The notes beneath the pieces were generated by a model, which ran no database searches, was not told where the DNA came from, and saw nothing but the letters and a program-made list of their open reading frames with translations. A DNA stretch of 39,621 bases from positions 1 through 39,621 of the IMG/VR virus record IMGVR_UViG_3300011114_000867; one strand, 5' to 3'. Source of the stretch: a virus. Shown here one piece after another: positions 1 to 9,715 of the stretch. A program made the translations under genes and the position numbers. The stretch's first letter is position 1; the number at the start of each line of letters is the position of its first letter.

Positions 1-1559
1 TCACCGGTGGTCTTGCAGCATCCCCATATCTCTACGCTGCTGGCCAGTTTTTGAACGCGGTCGGTATCGATCCCGATCAGCCAATCTCGGACAACGCGAA
101 CGACTATCTTCCTTGTGGGATGGTGCGTCCTTCTGGGTACACGGCATTCTCCGGTGGGAGCATCACCGCAGTACCGAAATGGTTCGTCACGAATCCGAAA
201 GATGCTCTGTTCTATGCCCTCCTCGATAACGGGAGATTCGTTTCGTATACCTCTTCTTTCGCAAGTGAGACGCTCATTGCCACCGCCTCTAGCTGTACTG
301 GCAACGGTTGCATTTATTACAACAATTACATTTACGTCTTCACAGGCACTACAGTTGATCGCTATGGCCCATTGAACGGCACTCCAGCGTACACAACAGG
401 TGTTTGGACTGGTGCTACTCTCGGATCGCTTACCGCGCTTACCAATACGACATATCCAACGGTTCGGGACTCCACGCTTCTCCCAAACCATGTCGCTTGC
501 GTACACGGAGACGGTTCGCTCTACTTCTTGGACTATGTGAACGGCCAGGGGCTTGTTCACCGTATCAACACCAAGAAAGTCACTTACGAAGGTGATACGA
601 ACGGCACAACCGTACCTTCCGCCTATAATGTTCTCGACCTTCCATTCGGCTACATGCCAACATCTATTGCCTCATTCGGCACAGACTTGGTTATTTCTGC
701 GATTCAGACCTCCGATAGCACGCTCAAGCAAGGTGACTCGGCACTCTTCATTTGGGATGCTGTGTCTTCATCCTTCCGTGTACAGATTCCGGTTTCCGAC
801 GCAGTTATCACGGGATTGAAGAACTCGAATGGTACTCTCTACGTTTTCTGCGGAGGATTGGTGAACAACGGCTATCGTCTTGCCTACTACGCTGGTGGAG
901 AGACCCTTAAAACGATTTATTTCAGTTCTGAGGGGCATTCACCTCTTCAAGGGGCAATTGACGCATTGGGCGATAAACTCTACTGGGGGACGATTAAAAT
1001 GGTTCAAACAACGAGTTCACCGGAGTATTACGCGGTGGTTATGTCCGCTGGGTCAAAAGATCCAAACGTTCCTTTGAAGATCCAATGTCCGGTGAAGACT
1101 GCGGCCAGTGCAACGTCTTCTGTTGGAATCGTTGGTGCGATTGCCGCCATTCAACAAGCATCCTTCTCGGCTCCTAACCTCGTCGTTGGCTATAAACACA
1201 GCACAACATACGGTATTGCCAAGAAAGGAACGACATATGGAGCCACTGTTTTCCATGCTCCAGTTGTTCAAGTCGGCCACAAATTCATCATTCGTCGCAT
1301 TCGTATCAACTTCGCGAAAGCAATTGCTGCGAGCATGACAATTACGCCTACTGTGTTTCTGGATGATTTCTCCTCCTCCTCGACGAACGGGCTGCGTGTT
1401 ATCAACAACACAAACTACTCTAAGAGTGAGCAATATGTGGAGTTTAAACCGGATATTAATGGTAAACGAAACTTTGTTCTTGAATTACGGCATTCTGGTA
1501 CTGCTCTCCTTCCAATTGCCCTGCCAATTGAGATTGATATCGAGACATTAACCGACTAG
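1..1559 (+). CDS. Tail/virion beta-propeller-like protein, 5' end outside window
   Basis: The reading frame is open from base 3 of the window, so the apparent TTG start near base 51 is not the real N-terminus. The visible part is about 519 residues. It opens with a segment ending AVGIDPDQPISD, a type of opening seen in phage structural proteins, then has repeated short beta-strand stretches with YNNYIYVF, SLYFLDY, TLYVFCGG and LYWG motifs that suggest a beta-propeller, as in podovirus nozzle or tail-hub proteins. It lies four bases from the next virion gene. Its missing start is probably the ATG at the far right end of the window (39604), since the two ends join in frame with a two-base overlap. 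Virion role is inferred from position and fold-like pattern. Confidence 0.7.
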   Translation, partial: TGGLAASPYLYAAGQFLNAVGIDPDQPISDNANDYLPCGMVRPSGYTAFSGGSITAVPKWFVTNPKDALFYALLDNGRFVSYTSSFASETLIATASSCTGNGCIYYNNYIYVFTGTTVDRYGPLNGTPAYTTGVWTGATLGSLTALTNTTYPTVRDSTLLPNHVACVHGDGSLYFLDYVNGQGLVHRINTKKVTYEGDTNGTTVPSAYNVLDLPFGYMPTSIASFGTDLVISAIQTSDSTLKQGDSALFIWDAVSSSFRVQIPVSDAVITGLKNSNGTLYVFCGGLVNNGYRLAYYAGGETLKTIYFSSEGHSPLQGAIDALGDKLYWGTIKMVQTTSSPEYYAVVMSAGSKDPNVPLKIQCPVKTAASATSSVGIVGAIAAIQQASFSAPNLVVGYKHSTTYGIAKKGTTYGATVFHAPVVQVGHKFIIRRIRINFAKAIAASMTITPTVFLDDFSSSSTNGLRVINNTNYSKSEQYVEFKPDINGKRNFVLELRHSGTALLPIALPIEIDIETLTD

Positions 1560-1561
1560 CT

Positions 1562-3952
1562 ATGTCAGACGAGATCGTGGTCTACAATCTCCAAGATGAC
1601 GGAACATCCACTGATGCGGTTGCAAGCCAGCCAGCATCTACTACTGGCGTTGTTGCTTCTGCTACTGCGTCTACAGCAGCTCCTTCTGGCTCGTCTGCAT
1701 CATCAATCACCGAGGGAGACGTTCGCAATTTCATCCATCAGGAACTCGCCCACTACTCGGGGGATATTCGTGTTGGTGCGATGCTCAGTGGACAAGTTTT
1801 CATTCTCGATCCCGAGGGCTTGCGCATGGGAGGTACGAAGTTTTCCGATGCTCCATTCTCTGTGACGTATGACGGACATCTCATTGCTACAAGCGCAACG
1901 ATAACCATCGCTACTCTTGGAGGATTTGATATTGGTTCAGACTACATCCGCGATACTGCGAATACATTTGGACTTGCCTCAACTGTTACCGGTGGGAATG
2001 ATGTGCGCTTCTGGTCTGGCGTAGCATTTGCATCTCGTACCACCGCACCATTCCGCCTCTATGAGGACGGTTCTTTTGTTGCGACCGATGGCACATTCTC
2101 TGGAACGGTTCGTACTTCGGTCTTTGAGAAGGACGTAGTGTCCGCCGTTGGGGGACAGTTGATCGTAGCGAATGCCGATGTACTCGATACTGCGATGACC
2201 GCGCTTGATTCAGCAACTCTTACCATCAAAGGTGAGACGACATTCGCAGTGAACGACATGCTCCACCTCAAAGACGGGACAGACGAGGAATACATGCGTG
2301 TGACGGCCATTGGCTCTGCGCCAACATATACGGTTACACGAGATTTAGCTGCTGCATACGCATCAAACAGTAATCCAGCATGGGCTGCTGGCACTGCGGT
2401 TGTCGTCGAAGGTTCAAGCGATGGCGCATCGACGTACAGTGGAGGATTTCTAAAACTTCTTGGTTCGGGTACAAACAGCCCGAAGTACTCTGTCTATAAG
2501 AGAACCGGGGCTGCGTACAGCGGGATTACAGAATACTGCACCCTCGGGAATCTGAACGGCCAGCTTGATTACGTTGCAGAGGATTACGGCATCGCTATCG
2601 GCACATTGACGAGCGGCTATATGTCGTATGACCAAACAAATGGTCTACGAGTGAATGGCTCGCTGAATCCAACGCTTTCGGTTGTTGCTGGTGAAAACCT
2701 CACAGTAGGCGATCCGGTGTGTATTCGTACCAACGAAATTATCAAGCAGGTTGCCTCCCACGATGCACGCGTTTTACAATCTTCTGCTGGTACAAACTAC
2801 GGTACAGATACGACAGCAGTTCTTGGCTCGACGAACGCCACGAACAACGGAGATTCTTACTTCTTCGTAAAGTTTGATCTTTCAACGATTACCATTCCCA
2901 TCGCGGATTCGGCGATGATTCGATTAAGGGCAGATAGTTCGGCTTTTAATGGTGCCGCTGGGAATCCTATGGAGGTCGGAGTCTTCCAAGTAACGGGAGC
3001 TGATTGGGACGAATCGACGATTACCTGGACAAACCAGCCAGCTATTGGAGCTGTCTTTGAAGATTGGGAGATTGCCCGTGGTGATTCTATTAGTGATGAT
3101 TTCATTGAAGAGGATTCAGCGGAACCATACATTTTTCTTGACGTGACGACGCTATACAACCAATGGAAGGCTGGGTCACAAAGCAATTACGGTGTGTGTA
3201 TTCGGTATGTCGTTCGCAGCACCAGCGTCGAAGAACCAGCGGTAATTCAGAATATGCTTGTCGCGACAAGTGAACACGCTACAGCCGCATTCCGCCCGAC
3301 TATCATTGTCTCTGGTGTCTCATCGAATATCGGGAAGGCGTACAAAGCGAACTCCACGAACTTCACTGATCTCTTTGGTGAGTTCGGTATTTGCTTGGCG
3401 ACAGTTTCTGCCGCAGCAACAGCAACGATCCAGACTAGTGGAAAAGTATCGAATCAAACCGGACTTACCCCAGGACAAACATATTATGTTACTGATTCTG
3501 AAACACTTTCAACGACACCTGGCACATTGGTGCGGGAAGTTGGTATTGCGCTTTCTGCAACGGAATTGATCATCAACGGTTCGTTTGCTCGTATTGTTTC
3601 TGATGCGATATCAATTAGTAGTAACGATTCTCTGGATGGGCACAATGAAACGAACACTATCTTTATTCCGATTGGGTTCAAACCAAAGCGTATCGACTTC
3701 TTCGGTACATATAAAGCTGCAGCAAACACACACACGGCTATAGGTGTTTTTCAGAATGGTGTGCAAAAGACGAACTCGAATGATGTGTTTGTTGATGCGT
3801 TCCTTGCATACGAAGTACCAACAGCGAACGAAACGACAACACTAACCGTCACAAGTATTACGGATTCTGGTGTTCTTTTTACCTATCAGCTTAAGGACGA
3901 TTCTACGAGCGTTGCGTCGAACCTCAATGGTATTTTAACCTTCACCCGATAA
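1562..3952 (+). CDS. Tail fibre or appendage protein with DNRLRE domain
   Basis: A 796-residue protein. The N-terminal 50 residues are a low-complexity Ser/Thr/Ala linker. Residues about 395-575 match the DNRLRE pattern (SSAGTNYGTD, YFFVKFDLSTI, DWDESTITWTNQP, LDVTTLYNQW, AAFRPTIIVSG), a beta-sandwich common in surface and phage appendage proteins. The C-terminal 100 residues (IPIGFKPKRIDFFGTY) resemble carbohydrate-binding or receptor-binding tips. The start is ATG with T at -1 and no Shine-Dalgarno. It lies between two other virion genes. A receptor-binding role is inferred. Confidence 0.7.
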   Translation: MSDEIVVYNLQDDGTSTDAVASQPASTTGVVASATASTAAPSGSSASSITEGDVRNFIHQELAHYSGDIRVGAMLSGQVFILDPEGLRMGGTKFSDAPFSVTYDGHLIATSATITIATLGGFDIGSDYIRDTANTFGLASTVTGGNDVRFWSGVAFASRTTAPFRLYEDGSFVATDGTFSGTVRTSVFEKDVVSAVGGQLIVANADVLDTAMTALDSATLTIKGETTFAVNDMLHLKDGTDEEYMRVTAIGSAPTYTVTRDLAAAYASNSNPAWAAGTAVVVEGSSDGASTYSGGFLKLLGSGTNSPKYSVYKRTGAAYSGITEYCTLGNLNGQLDYVAEDYGIAIGTLTSGYMSYDQTNGLRVNGSLNPTLSVVAGENLTVGDPVCIRTNEIIKQVASHDARVLQSSAGTNYGTDTTAVLGSTNATNNGDSYFFVKFDLSTITIPIADSAMIRLRADSSAFNGAAGNPMEVGVFQVTGADWDESTITWTNQPAIGAVFEDWEIARGDSISDDFIEEDSAEPYIFLDVTTLYNQWKAGSQSNYGVCIRYVVRSTSVEEPAVIQNMLVATSEHATAAFRPTIIVSGVSSNIGKAYKANSTNFTDLFGEFGICLATVSAAATATIQTSGKVSNQTGLTPGQTYYVTDSETLSTTPGTLVREVGIALSATELIINGSFARIVSDAISISSNDSLDGHNETNTIFIPIGFKPKRIDFFGTYKAAANTHTAIGVFQNGVQKTNSNDVFVDAFLAYEVPTANETTTLTVTSITDSGVLFTYQLKDDSTSVASNLNGILTFTR

Positions 3953-3953
3953 T

Positions 3954-4130
3954 ATGCGCCTCGACATTTACAATAGTGATGATTTTAGTCCTTTGCCTAG
4001 ACAAGACGGGGATATTTGGGTTCGTGGCGATTTACAGCAAGTACGTATGAGATTGAATGGTAATGTCATCGTTCTCTTTAATGCCGACGGCACGCCTGGA
4101 AAACTTCCAGATAATGTCGTTCGTAAATAG
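3954..4130 (+). CDS. Small virion-region protein, 58 aa
   Basis: A short ORF begins at AATATG one base after the stop of the fibre gene and ends at TAG 4128-4130. The protein starts MRLDIYNSDDFSPLPRQDGD and contains DIWVRGDLQQVRMRLNGNVIVLF, a compact all-beta pattern. The tight spacing and the TATG start support it as a real gene. No family was recognised. It could be a small adaptor or decoration protein of the tail fibre. Confidence 0.65.
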   Translation: MRLDIYNSDDFSPLPRQDGDIWVRGDLQQVRMRLNGNVIVLFNADGTPGKLPDNVVRK

Positions 4131-4132
4131 AG

Positions 4133-4147
4133 TATAATAAATTACAT
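4133..4147 (+). promoter_or_regulatory. TATAAT -10 box, nearly leaderless promoter
   Basis: TATAAT occupies 4133-4138, and the ATG of the next gene is at 4148, nine bases later. Initiation about seven bases past the box would give an mRNA with roughly three untranslated bases. No -35 element is evident. Confidence 0.45.
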
Positions 4148-6631
4148 ATGGCAGTAAAATTGAAAACAGCAGCATCGAAAGCGGCATCTGCCGCAGCAAA
4201 TAACGCGCGGATCACCGCAGCGAATACAAGAGCCGGAGCAACCGTTGCTCAACAGAACACCGCGAATGCAAGCGCTCTTGCTTCGATGAATCAAGTCCGA
4301 ACTTCGCAAGGCCTCGCACCTCAGACTGAGATTGGTGTTTCTGCCGCTGGTCGAACCAATGGTGCTCTCTCCATCGATAAAACAACGAACGAAATCAAAG
4401 ATGCTACTGGCACAGTAGTGGGAAAAGGTACAAGTTTAAACGATGCACTAGCCAAACAAACACAGCTTTCCTCCGGTGCTGCACCAACAGTCGCTGGACG
4501 GCCTGACTTGTTCGCGGTCGCTCCTGGTGCAAATCAAGAAGTGAAATCATTCTTCGATCAGTCAACACAAACCACTGTTACTCCAAAGACTGCTACGGCT
4601 GAGCAGATGGCACAAGTACAGAACGGTCAGCTAGATTCCTTTACGAAGGCGCAAGGCCTCACCTATCTCGATCAGACCACCTTTGAATCCTTACGAGATC
4701 ACTTGAACGAGGCAGACTTGATCCGTGGACCGAATGGTCAGATCTGGCTTAAGCAAGGTCTTACACCCGCACAGGTGCTCGCTAGAGGGGCTACAGCGGT
4801 CACAGGCACGTCTACCGGTGTTACGAACGATACACAGGCTTCTGACTTCACTGTGGACGTTCCAGACACGATTACGACCGACACCATCTCCACGATGATG
4901 GAGACTCCAGTTACCGAGACAGACTTCAACAACATGCTCGCTGGTATCCAGGTGAAGCAGGCTGAGCTGTTGAAACTCATGACACCGGGCGCTGATGAAC
5001 AGGCAACCAAAGCACAGATTAACGACATCAAAGCACAGGTTGAGAAATCTCTCACTGAGCTCTCAATGGGATTGAACAACGTCGAGGATCAGCCGATTGC
5101 GATGCAGTTCATCACTGGTCAACAGGCATCGATCCAACGATCTGCCGAAGCGAAGCTCCAGAACCTTGCCCGTATCGAAACGAACCTGCTCAATGAGCTC
5201 GGTCTCGAACAAGAGGCTCGCCAAGTGAAGGCTTCTGTCGCACAGACTCAGCTCGGATATCTCCAGACGAATTTGGACACGGCATTCAAAGTGAAACAAA
5301 TGATTCAGCAGGAAGAGGATAGCGTGTTCAATCGTGCAAGGGCGTTGAAGGCGGACGCGCAAGCAACGTTCGCCACCATCTTGGACACGATGAAAGGAAT
5401 CAAGGAAGAAGATATGTCGGCCGAGCAACAGAAGCAGCTCCAAGACATGTCTATCGCTGCTGGTATCCCTTATTCGCTCGTTGTCGCAGGACTTAAGAAC
5501 ATTAGGAATCAGATGGAGGCTTCGGCTGCGGAAGTCGGGAATGAGTGGTTGTCTCGTGAAGACGCTGCTGCTCTTGGGGTTCCTTACGGCACAACAAAAG
5601 GAGAGGCAGCGTCGCTGAACCTTTTCTCCGAAGATACAACAAAAAAAACACAGGGAAACGTAACAACGGATGAGGGTATCTTCCGCCAGACATACGACTC
5701 GGATGGAAATATTGTGAATAGCGTGAAGATTGGTGAATCCGAAAAGTCATCAGAGAAAATCAAGCAACAGGCATTTGCACAAACTGGTCTCGACAGCCTT
5801 GAGGAAATCAAGACTTTCCTGAAAAACACTGGACAAACCGGGACCCAGGGGACGTACCAAGCTCCATCACTGTTTAATAGTGGTAGCTTTGAGCTCGCTC
5901 GCAAATCAGTTGCAGAATCTATAGGACGATTGCACTCTGGAGGTGTCATCAGCGGTGATGAAGAAAAGAGATTTGCAGAGTTCCTCCCTGGTATGTTCGA
6001 CTCTCCAGCAACCGTAGAGGCCAAGATTAACAAAGCGGAATCGGAGTTGAAATTGTGGCTTGGACAACCAAAAACGTCCGTATCGGTCACCCTTACCCCA
6101 GAAGATCGTCAATACATAATCGATCATGACGGCGATCCTGATGCACCTGTTTTCAGTAATGTTGGCGGCGACACAAAGAAAGCCGCGGGAACGGTTACGC
6201 CGATGAGCGGATCTCCACTTGATATTGCTAAGACCTATCTCGGGATGAACGCAGGGAATCCGAAGCAAGCGCACACACTCGCTGCCTTCTTCAAGAAGGC
6301 TGGAGGCATAAATATCGATCCCGCTACTACAGCGTGGTGTGCAGCGTTCGCTAATTCGGTATTGGGTGCTGCTGGTATCAAAGGCACAGGATCGGCGATG
6401 GCTCAAAGTTTCCTTAAGTTTGGTACTGCGGTAAATACACCAACAAAAGGTGATATTGTTGTATTTGAACGCGGAGCAAAGGGGAGTGGATTGGGACATG
6501 TTGGCTTCGTTGTTGGGGTAAACAAGAATGGAACTCTTCAGGTACTTGGTGGCAATCAATCCAATAAAACTAGTGTTGAGACATTCAAGACCAGTCGCGT
6601 ACTAGGCTATCGTAGGATCAAATTAAGCTAA
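4148..6631 (+). CDS. Virion-associated peptidoglycan hydrolase (TIGR02594/NlpC-P60-like C-terminus)
   Basis: An 827-residue protein. Residues 1-100 are Ala/Thr-rich, and 240-460 are helical and Gln/Glu-rich, as in podovirus internal virion proteins. The last about 135 residues form a TIGR02594-like cysteine peptidase/amidase domain with TAWCAAFANSVL (Cys731), GLGHVGFVVG (His784) and GGNQSN (Asn803), giving the expected Cys-His-Asn triad. This family cleaves cell-wall peptides. Together with the next gene it probably forms the ejected internal proteins that open the wall at infection. The start is CATATG, close to a -10 box. Length and context fit an injected lytic virion protein, not an endolysin. 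Confidence 0.8.
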   Translation: MAVKLKTAASKAASAAANNARITAANTRAGATVAQQNTANASALASMNQVRTSQGLAPQTEIGVSAAGRTNGALSIDKTTNEIKDATGTVVGKGTSLNDALAKQTQLSSGAAPTVAGRPDLFAVAPGANQEVKSFFDQSTQTTVTPKTATAEQMAQVQNGQLDSFTKAQGLTYLDQTTFESLRDHLNEADLIRGPNGQIWLKQGLTPAQVLARGATAVTGTSTGVTNDTQASDFTVDVPDTITTDTISTMMETPVTETDFNNMLAGIQVKQAELLKLMTPGADEQATKAQINDIKAQVEKSLTELSMGLNNVEDQPIAMQFITGQQASIQRSAEAKLQNLARIETNLLNELGLEQEARQVKASVAQTQLGYLQTNLDTAFKVKQMIQQEEDSVFNRARALKADAQATFATILDTMKGIKEEDMSAEQQKQLQDMSIAAGIPYSLVVAGLKNIRNQMEASAAEVGNEWLSREDAAALGVPYGTTKGEAASLNLFSEDTTKKTQGNVTTDEGIFRQTYDSDGNIVNSVKIGESEKSSEKIKQQAFAQTGLDSLEEIKTFLKNTGQTGTQGTYQAPSLFNSGSFELARKSVAESIGRLHSGGVISGDEEKRFAEFLPGMFDSPATVEAKINKAESELKLWLGQPKTSVSVTLTPEDRQYIIDHDGDPDAPVFSNVGGDTKKAAGTVTPMSGSPLDIAKTYLGMNAGNPKQAHTLAAFFKKAGGINIDPATTAWCAAFANSVLGAAGIKGTGSAMAQSFLKFGTAVNTPTKGDIVVFERGAKGSGLGHVGFVVGVNKNGTLQVLGGNQSNKTSVETFKTSRVLGYRRIKLS

Positions 6632-6635
6632 ATAT

Positions 6636-9623
6636 ATGGCAATCACCCCAGAACGAAAGGCAGAGCTTGAAGCCTTGATCGCCGCACATAAAGCTCAAAA
6701 GACAGCGGCCATAAGCCCTAGCCCAGTTGAGCTTTCCAATGAGCGCAAGATTGAGCTTGATGCACTGATCAAACGGCAGAAGATTGAATCGTTGCCATTA
6801 GAACAGGCTCCGTCAGTTGCCACTCGTTTTGCCGCAGAAGCAGCAACGAACTTCGCAGATGCCGCTGTGAGTTCGTTTGATATGCTTCAGGACTTCATCT
6901 CGAGAAATGCAGGTCTCGTCTCGAAGTTTACTCCTTTCGGCTTGGCGCCACAGATGAAATCACCGGTTACCGATGCCCTATCAAGCGCATTCAAGTTCGG
7001 GATCGAACAGACTTCCGGAAGACTCGCCACGTTTGCAAAAGGGAAGATTGAAGAGGCGAAAGCGTCCCCACTTGTACAGCCAACCCAGCAGTACAAGGAA
7101 GCAACGCTTGAGCAAAAGTTAACAACACAACTTCCTGAGACAATCCTTCATCTTGGTGCAGGCGTCGTCGGGTCGTGGGCTCCATACATTGCAAGCGTAC
7201 CTCTCGGTGTTGGTATTTCTGGTTTATCTGTAGCAAGTGATATTAAGGGTTTCGCTCGTGAGTCGGGAATGTCGGAGGGTCAATCCGACGCTCTTGCTCT
7301 GGGTACTGGTGTTGTCGTTGGTCTTCTCGATAGAATAGTTCCGGATAGTCTCTTCAACAATTCTTCTGTAAAAGAATCCTTTATTAAAGGATTTACAAAA
7401 AGGCTTGCAGGGAACGCATTAAAAGAGTCTGGTACTGAAATGGCACAAGAGGCGGTACAGCTTGCAGCCGAGGCTACAGTTCGTGACGATCTTGGTCTTG
7501 ATGAGGCTAAAGAGCGCGTAGTTCTTAGTGGGCTTGGTGGTTTCTTCGCCGGTGGAGGAGCTCACGGGATCATGGAAACATTTAATGGCGTTCGTAAATT
7601 GAATGTTGGCCTACCAGACCGATCAGGTACAGATGACGGAGGAGATGACGGAGGAGATGACGGAGGAGATGACGGTACTACCTCTAAAGATTCGGTAAAA
7701 AAAGCAGCGACGACAGGTAGGGGCGTTATCAGCGAGACTCTCTCGAGTGCGAAGCGAACATTTGAAGCTATCCCGGGGCGTATCGAGGCCAACCGAGCCG
7801 CTCTTGAGGCATCACGAAAGATGCTTGAACCTCTCCCGGCAGCAGAACAAGAAGCTATTACAAACGGCGTTCTTCCTAGAGACGTAAGCCTTTCGAGAGA
7901 TCTGTCTCCTACAGAAAAGACTATCGCACGGAGCATGATTTCTCATGCTGAACAATTCGGCGTCAGCCGCGCTGCACAAGACCCCGCAGAAATTGTTGGC
8001 CACGAAGTCACTAGACGGTTGGATTCAATCTCTACACTCGCAGAACAGCAGGGGAAGAAACTCGGGGAGCTTGTATCCCTATTCCCTACCACAGACCTTA
8101 GTAAACCAGCCATTCCCGCAGTCATTGCACGTCTTAGAGAAGTTCCGGGGCTAAAAGGGTTGGTTGTAACACCTGATGGCCAGCTCGACTTTACGAGGAC
8201 GGTTCTTGCGTCAAAGCTTTCCTCAGGAGAGCAGCACACAGTCGCAAGTGCTTTCGCCGATATATTTGGTATGGACGCTGAGCAGCTTCACCTTTATAGG
8301 CAGCAGCTTTTTGATATCCTTGATGGGAAAGGGAAAGCTGGTCTTGTTCTAAATGGAGTAGAACCAAAAGCCTTGAACGCTATAAGACAGGGCGCTGCTG
8401 ATGTTCTCGATGCTTCCGTTCCAGGATACAAAGCGCTTAATCAGCAGAATGCTGAATTGCTTGGTCTTCTGTCGCGTTACAATAAATATTTCAAGGGACT
8501 CGATCTTGCTCCAGTAGATATCAAAGATGCACGCGGTGCAGCATTAGCACGCCGTCTCACGAGCAATGCTCCATCATCACAAGATCTTTCACTTCTGTTC
8601 AAACAAACCGAAGATGTATTAGCAAAATACGGCGTAAAGTTCGACGTGAATATTAATAACATGCAGGATGTTCTCAATGCGATTGAGCGTTACTTTGATA
8701 TCACAAAAGATACAGGCCTTGCCGGCCAGATTAAGATGGGTGTCAGCGACGTAAGCACATCTATCCAGGGCACGATAATGAACAAGGCGAAGGAATTCGC
8801 CGGAACAACAAAAGACGTGACTCGGAGTTCCTTCAAGAAACTCTTTGAGGAATCACTTGGTGGCAGCGATAATAACGCCAATAACCCAAACAATCCCGTA
8901 AATAACAATGAAGGTGGCGGCGAGGTAGATCATATTAAAGAAAGCGTACCACAGACTAAAGTCGAACAACCCACAGTAACGGAGAAGACTATCACAAAGC
9001 CTGCTAAAAAGAAAACTCCTGCCAAGAAAGTGACTAAAGAATCCCCAAAGAGTCCAGACTCCTCCCTCCTCTCCGAAGCAAAGAAGTATAAGACAGCGGA
9101 GAGTTTCGTGAAGGCGCAAGGCGAACCATTGCACCACGGAACATCCTTATCAAGATCCGAAAGTATAAATAAAGATGGTTTTACCAATGTATTTTCACCA
9201 AGAATAATGGGGGCTACAGAATCTCCGACTGTTTTTCTTGCCGAGAATAAAAAGCTCGCCGATGTGTATGCCCAGGACAAGTCGAAAGCGTTCAAAGAAC
9301 CTGCTGCAATAGTCCAAGTATTCATTGATCAAAGTAAAGCAAAAACACTTGACGTCACGAAGCGTATTCCTTCTTGGATAAAGAACCACAAGAACAAATA
9401 TGGCGATCTCGACATGCATGACGTAACTCCAGTTACAATTGGTAGATTGCTGGATTCTAGCGGTGTAAAATATCTCATTGAAGAGAACGGTTACAATGTT
9501 GTTCATTTCAATGAACGGGGCAACGACTCTGTCAAAGACACTGCTACTGCGGTATTCGACAAAACATTGCTCAAAACAAAATCCCAACTTCTCGACATCT
9601 ACAAGAAAGCTCACGGAAAATAA
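6636..9623 (+). CDS. Large internal virion protein with C-terminal ADP-ribosyltransferase-like domain
   Basis: A 995-residue protein. The N-terminus carries two copies of a short helix (ERKAELEALIAAHK and ERKIELDALIKRQK). Residues about 170-205 and 215-235 are hydrophobic and could insert in membranes. A low-complexity acidic linker (DDGG repeats) lies near residue 335. Residues about 740-820 are charged Asn- and Lys-rich linker. The last about 160 residues read EPLHHGTSLSRSESINKDGF (His833, His834, Gly835, Thr836) then SPTVFLAENKKLADVYA, the pattern of the [Y/H]HGT and F-A...YA elements of ARTs in phage polyvalent and toxin proteins. The likely role is ejection into the host with modification of a host target. 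The ART assignment rests on motifs only. Confidence 0.65.
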   Translation: MAITPERKAELEALIAAHKAQKTAAISPSPVELSNERKIELDALIKRQKIESLPLEQAPSVATRFAAEAATNFADAAVSSFDMLQDFISRNAGLVSKFTPFGLAPQMKSPVTDALSSAFKFGIEQTSGRLATFAKGKIEEAKASPLVQPTQQYKEATLEQKLTTQLPETILHLGAGVVGSWAPYIASVPLGVGISGLSVASDIKGFARESGMSEGQSDALALGTGVVVGLLDRIVPDSLFNNSSVKESFIKGFTKRLAGNALKESGTEMAQEAVQLAAEATVRDDLGLDEAKERVVLSGLGGFFAGGGAHGIMETFNGVRKLNVGLPDRSGTDDGGDDGGDDGGDDGTTSKDSVKKAATTGRGVISETLSSAKRTFEAIPGRIEANRAALEASRKMLEPLPAAEQEAITNGVLPRDVSLSRDLSPTEKTIARSMISHAEQFGVSRAAQDPAEIVGHEVTRRLDSISTLAEQQGKKLGELVSLFPTTDLSKPAIPAVIARLREVPGLKGLVVTPDGQLDFTRTVLASKLSSGEQHTVASAFADIFGMDAEQLHLYRQQLFDILDGKGKAGLVLNGVEPKALNAIRQGAADVLDASVPGYKALNQQNAELLGLLSRYNKYFKGLDLAPVDIKDARGAALARRLTSNAPSSQDLSLLFKQTEDVLAKYGVKFDVNINNMQDVLNAIERYFDITKDTGLAGQIKMGVSDVSTSIQGTIMNKAKEFAGTTKDVTRSSFKKLFEESLGGSDNNANNPNNPVNNNEGGGEVDHIKESVPQTKVEQPTVTEKTITKPAKKKTPAKKVTKESPKSPDSSLLSEAKKYKTAESFVKAQGEPLHHGTSLSRSESINKDGFTNVFSPRIMGATESPTVFLAENKKLADVYAQDKSKAFKEPAAIVQVFIDQSKAKTLDVTKRIPSWIKNHKNKYGDLDMHDVTPVTIGRLLDSSGVKYLIEENGYNVVHFNERGNDSVKDTATAVFDKTLLKTKSQLLDIYKKAHGK
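7632..7675 (+). repeat. 12-bp tandem repeat, 3.7 copies
   Basis: The unit GATGACGGAGGA occurs three times in full, followed by GATGACGG, in frame. It encodes the repeated Asp-Asp-Gly-Gly linker of the large virion protein. Confidence 0.95.
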
Positions 9624-9624
9624 T

Positions 9625-9634
9625 GTGCTATAGT
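9625..9634 (+). promoter_or_regulatory. Extended -10 promoter GTGCTATAGT
   Basis: GTG-C-TATAGT sits just after the stop of the large virion gene and 21 bases before the ATG of the basic micro-protein and lysis genes. It matches the GTGNTATAAT form repeated elsewhere in the window, with no clear -35. Confidence 0.5.
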
Positions 9635-9655
9635 TAGGTACATATTCTCATCTCT

Positions 9656-9712
9656 ATGAAATCTCAGAACGCAAAAAAGGAAGTTCGCAAGCCCAAAAAG
9701 GCAAAGCAGTAG
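9656..9712 (+). CDS. Basic 18-aa micro-protein
   Basis: This very short ORF encodes MKSQNAKKEVRKPKKAKQ, with eight Lys/Arg in eighteen residues and one Glu. It has the TATG start used throughout the phage, follows its own extended -10 promoter and ends three bases before the next gene. A nucleic-acid-binding or packaging role is conceivable but unproven. The alternative is a short leader ORF. Confidence 0.5.
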   Translation: MKSQNAKKEVRKPKKAKQ

Positions 9713-9715
9713 TAT

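Noticed and set aside
5906-6559. 217-codon minus-strand ORF
   Set aside because: Antisense to the TIGR02594 catalytic domain, whose active-site residues are intact on the plus strand.
7632-7675. Repeat considered as CRISPR-like
   Set aside because: The 12-base units are contiguous without spacers and code an in-frame Asp/Gly linker.
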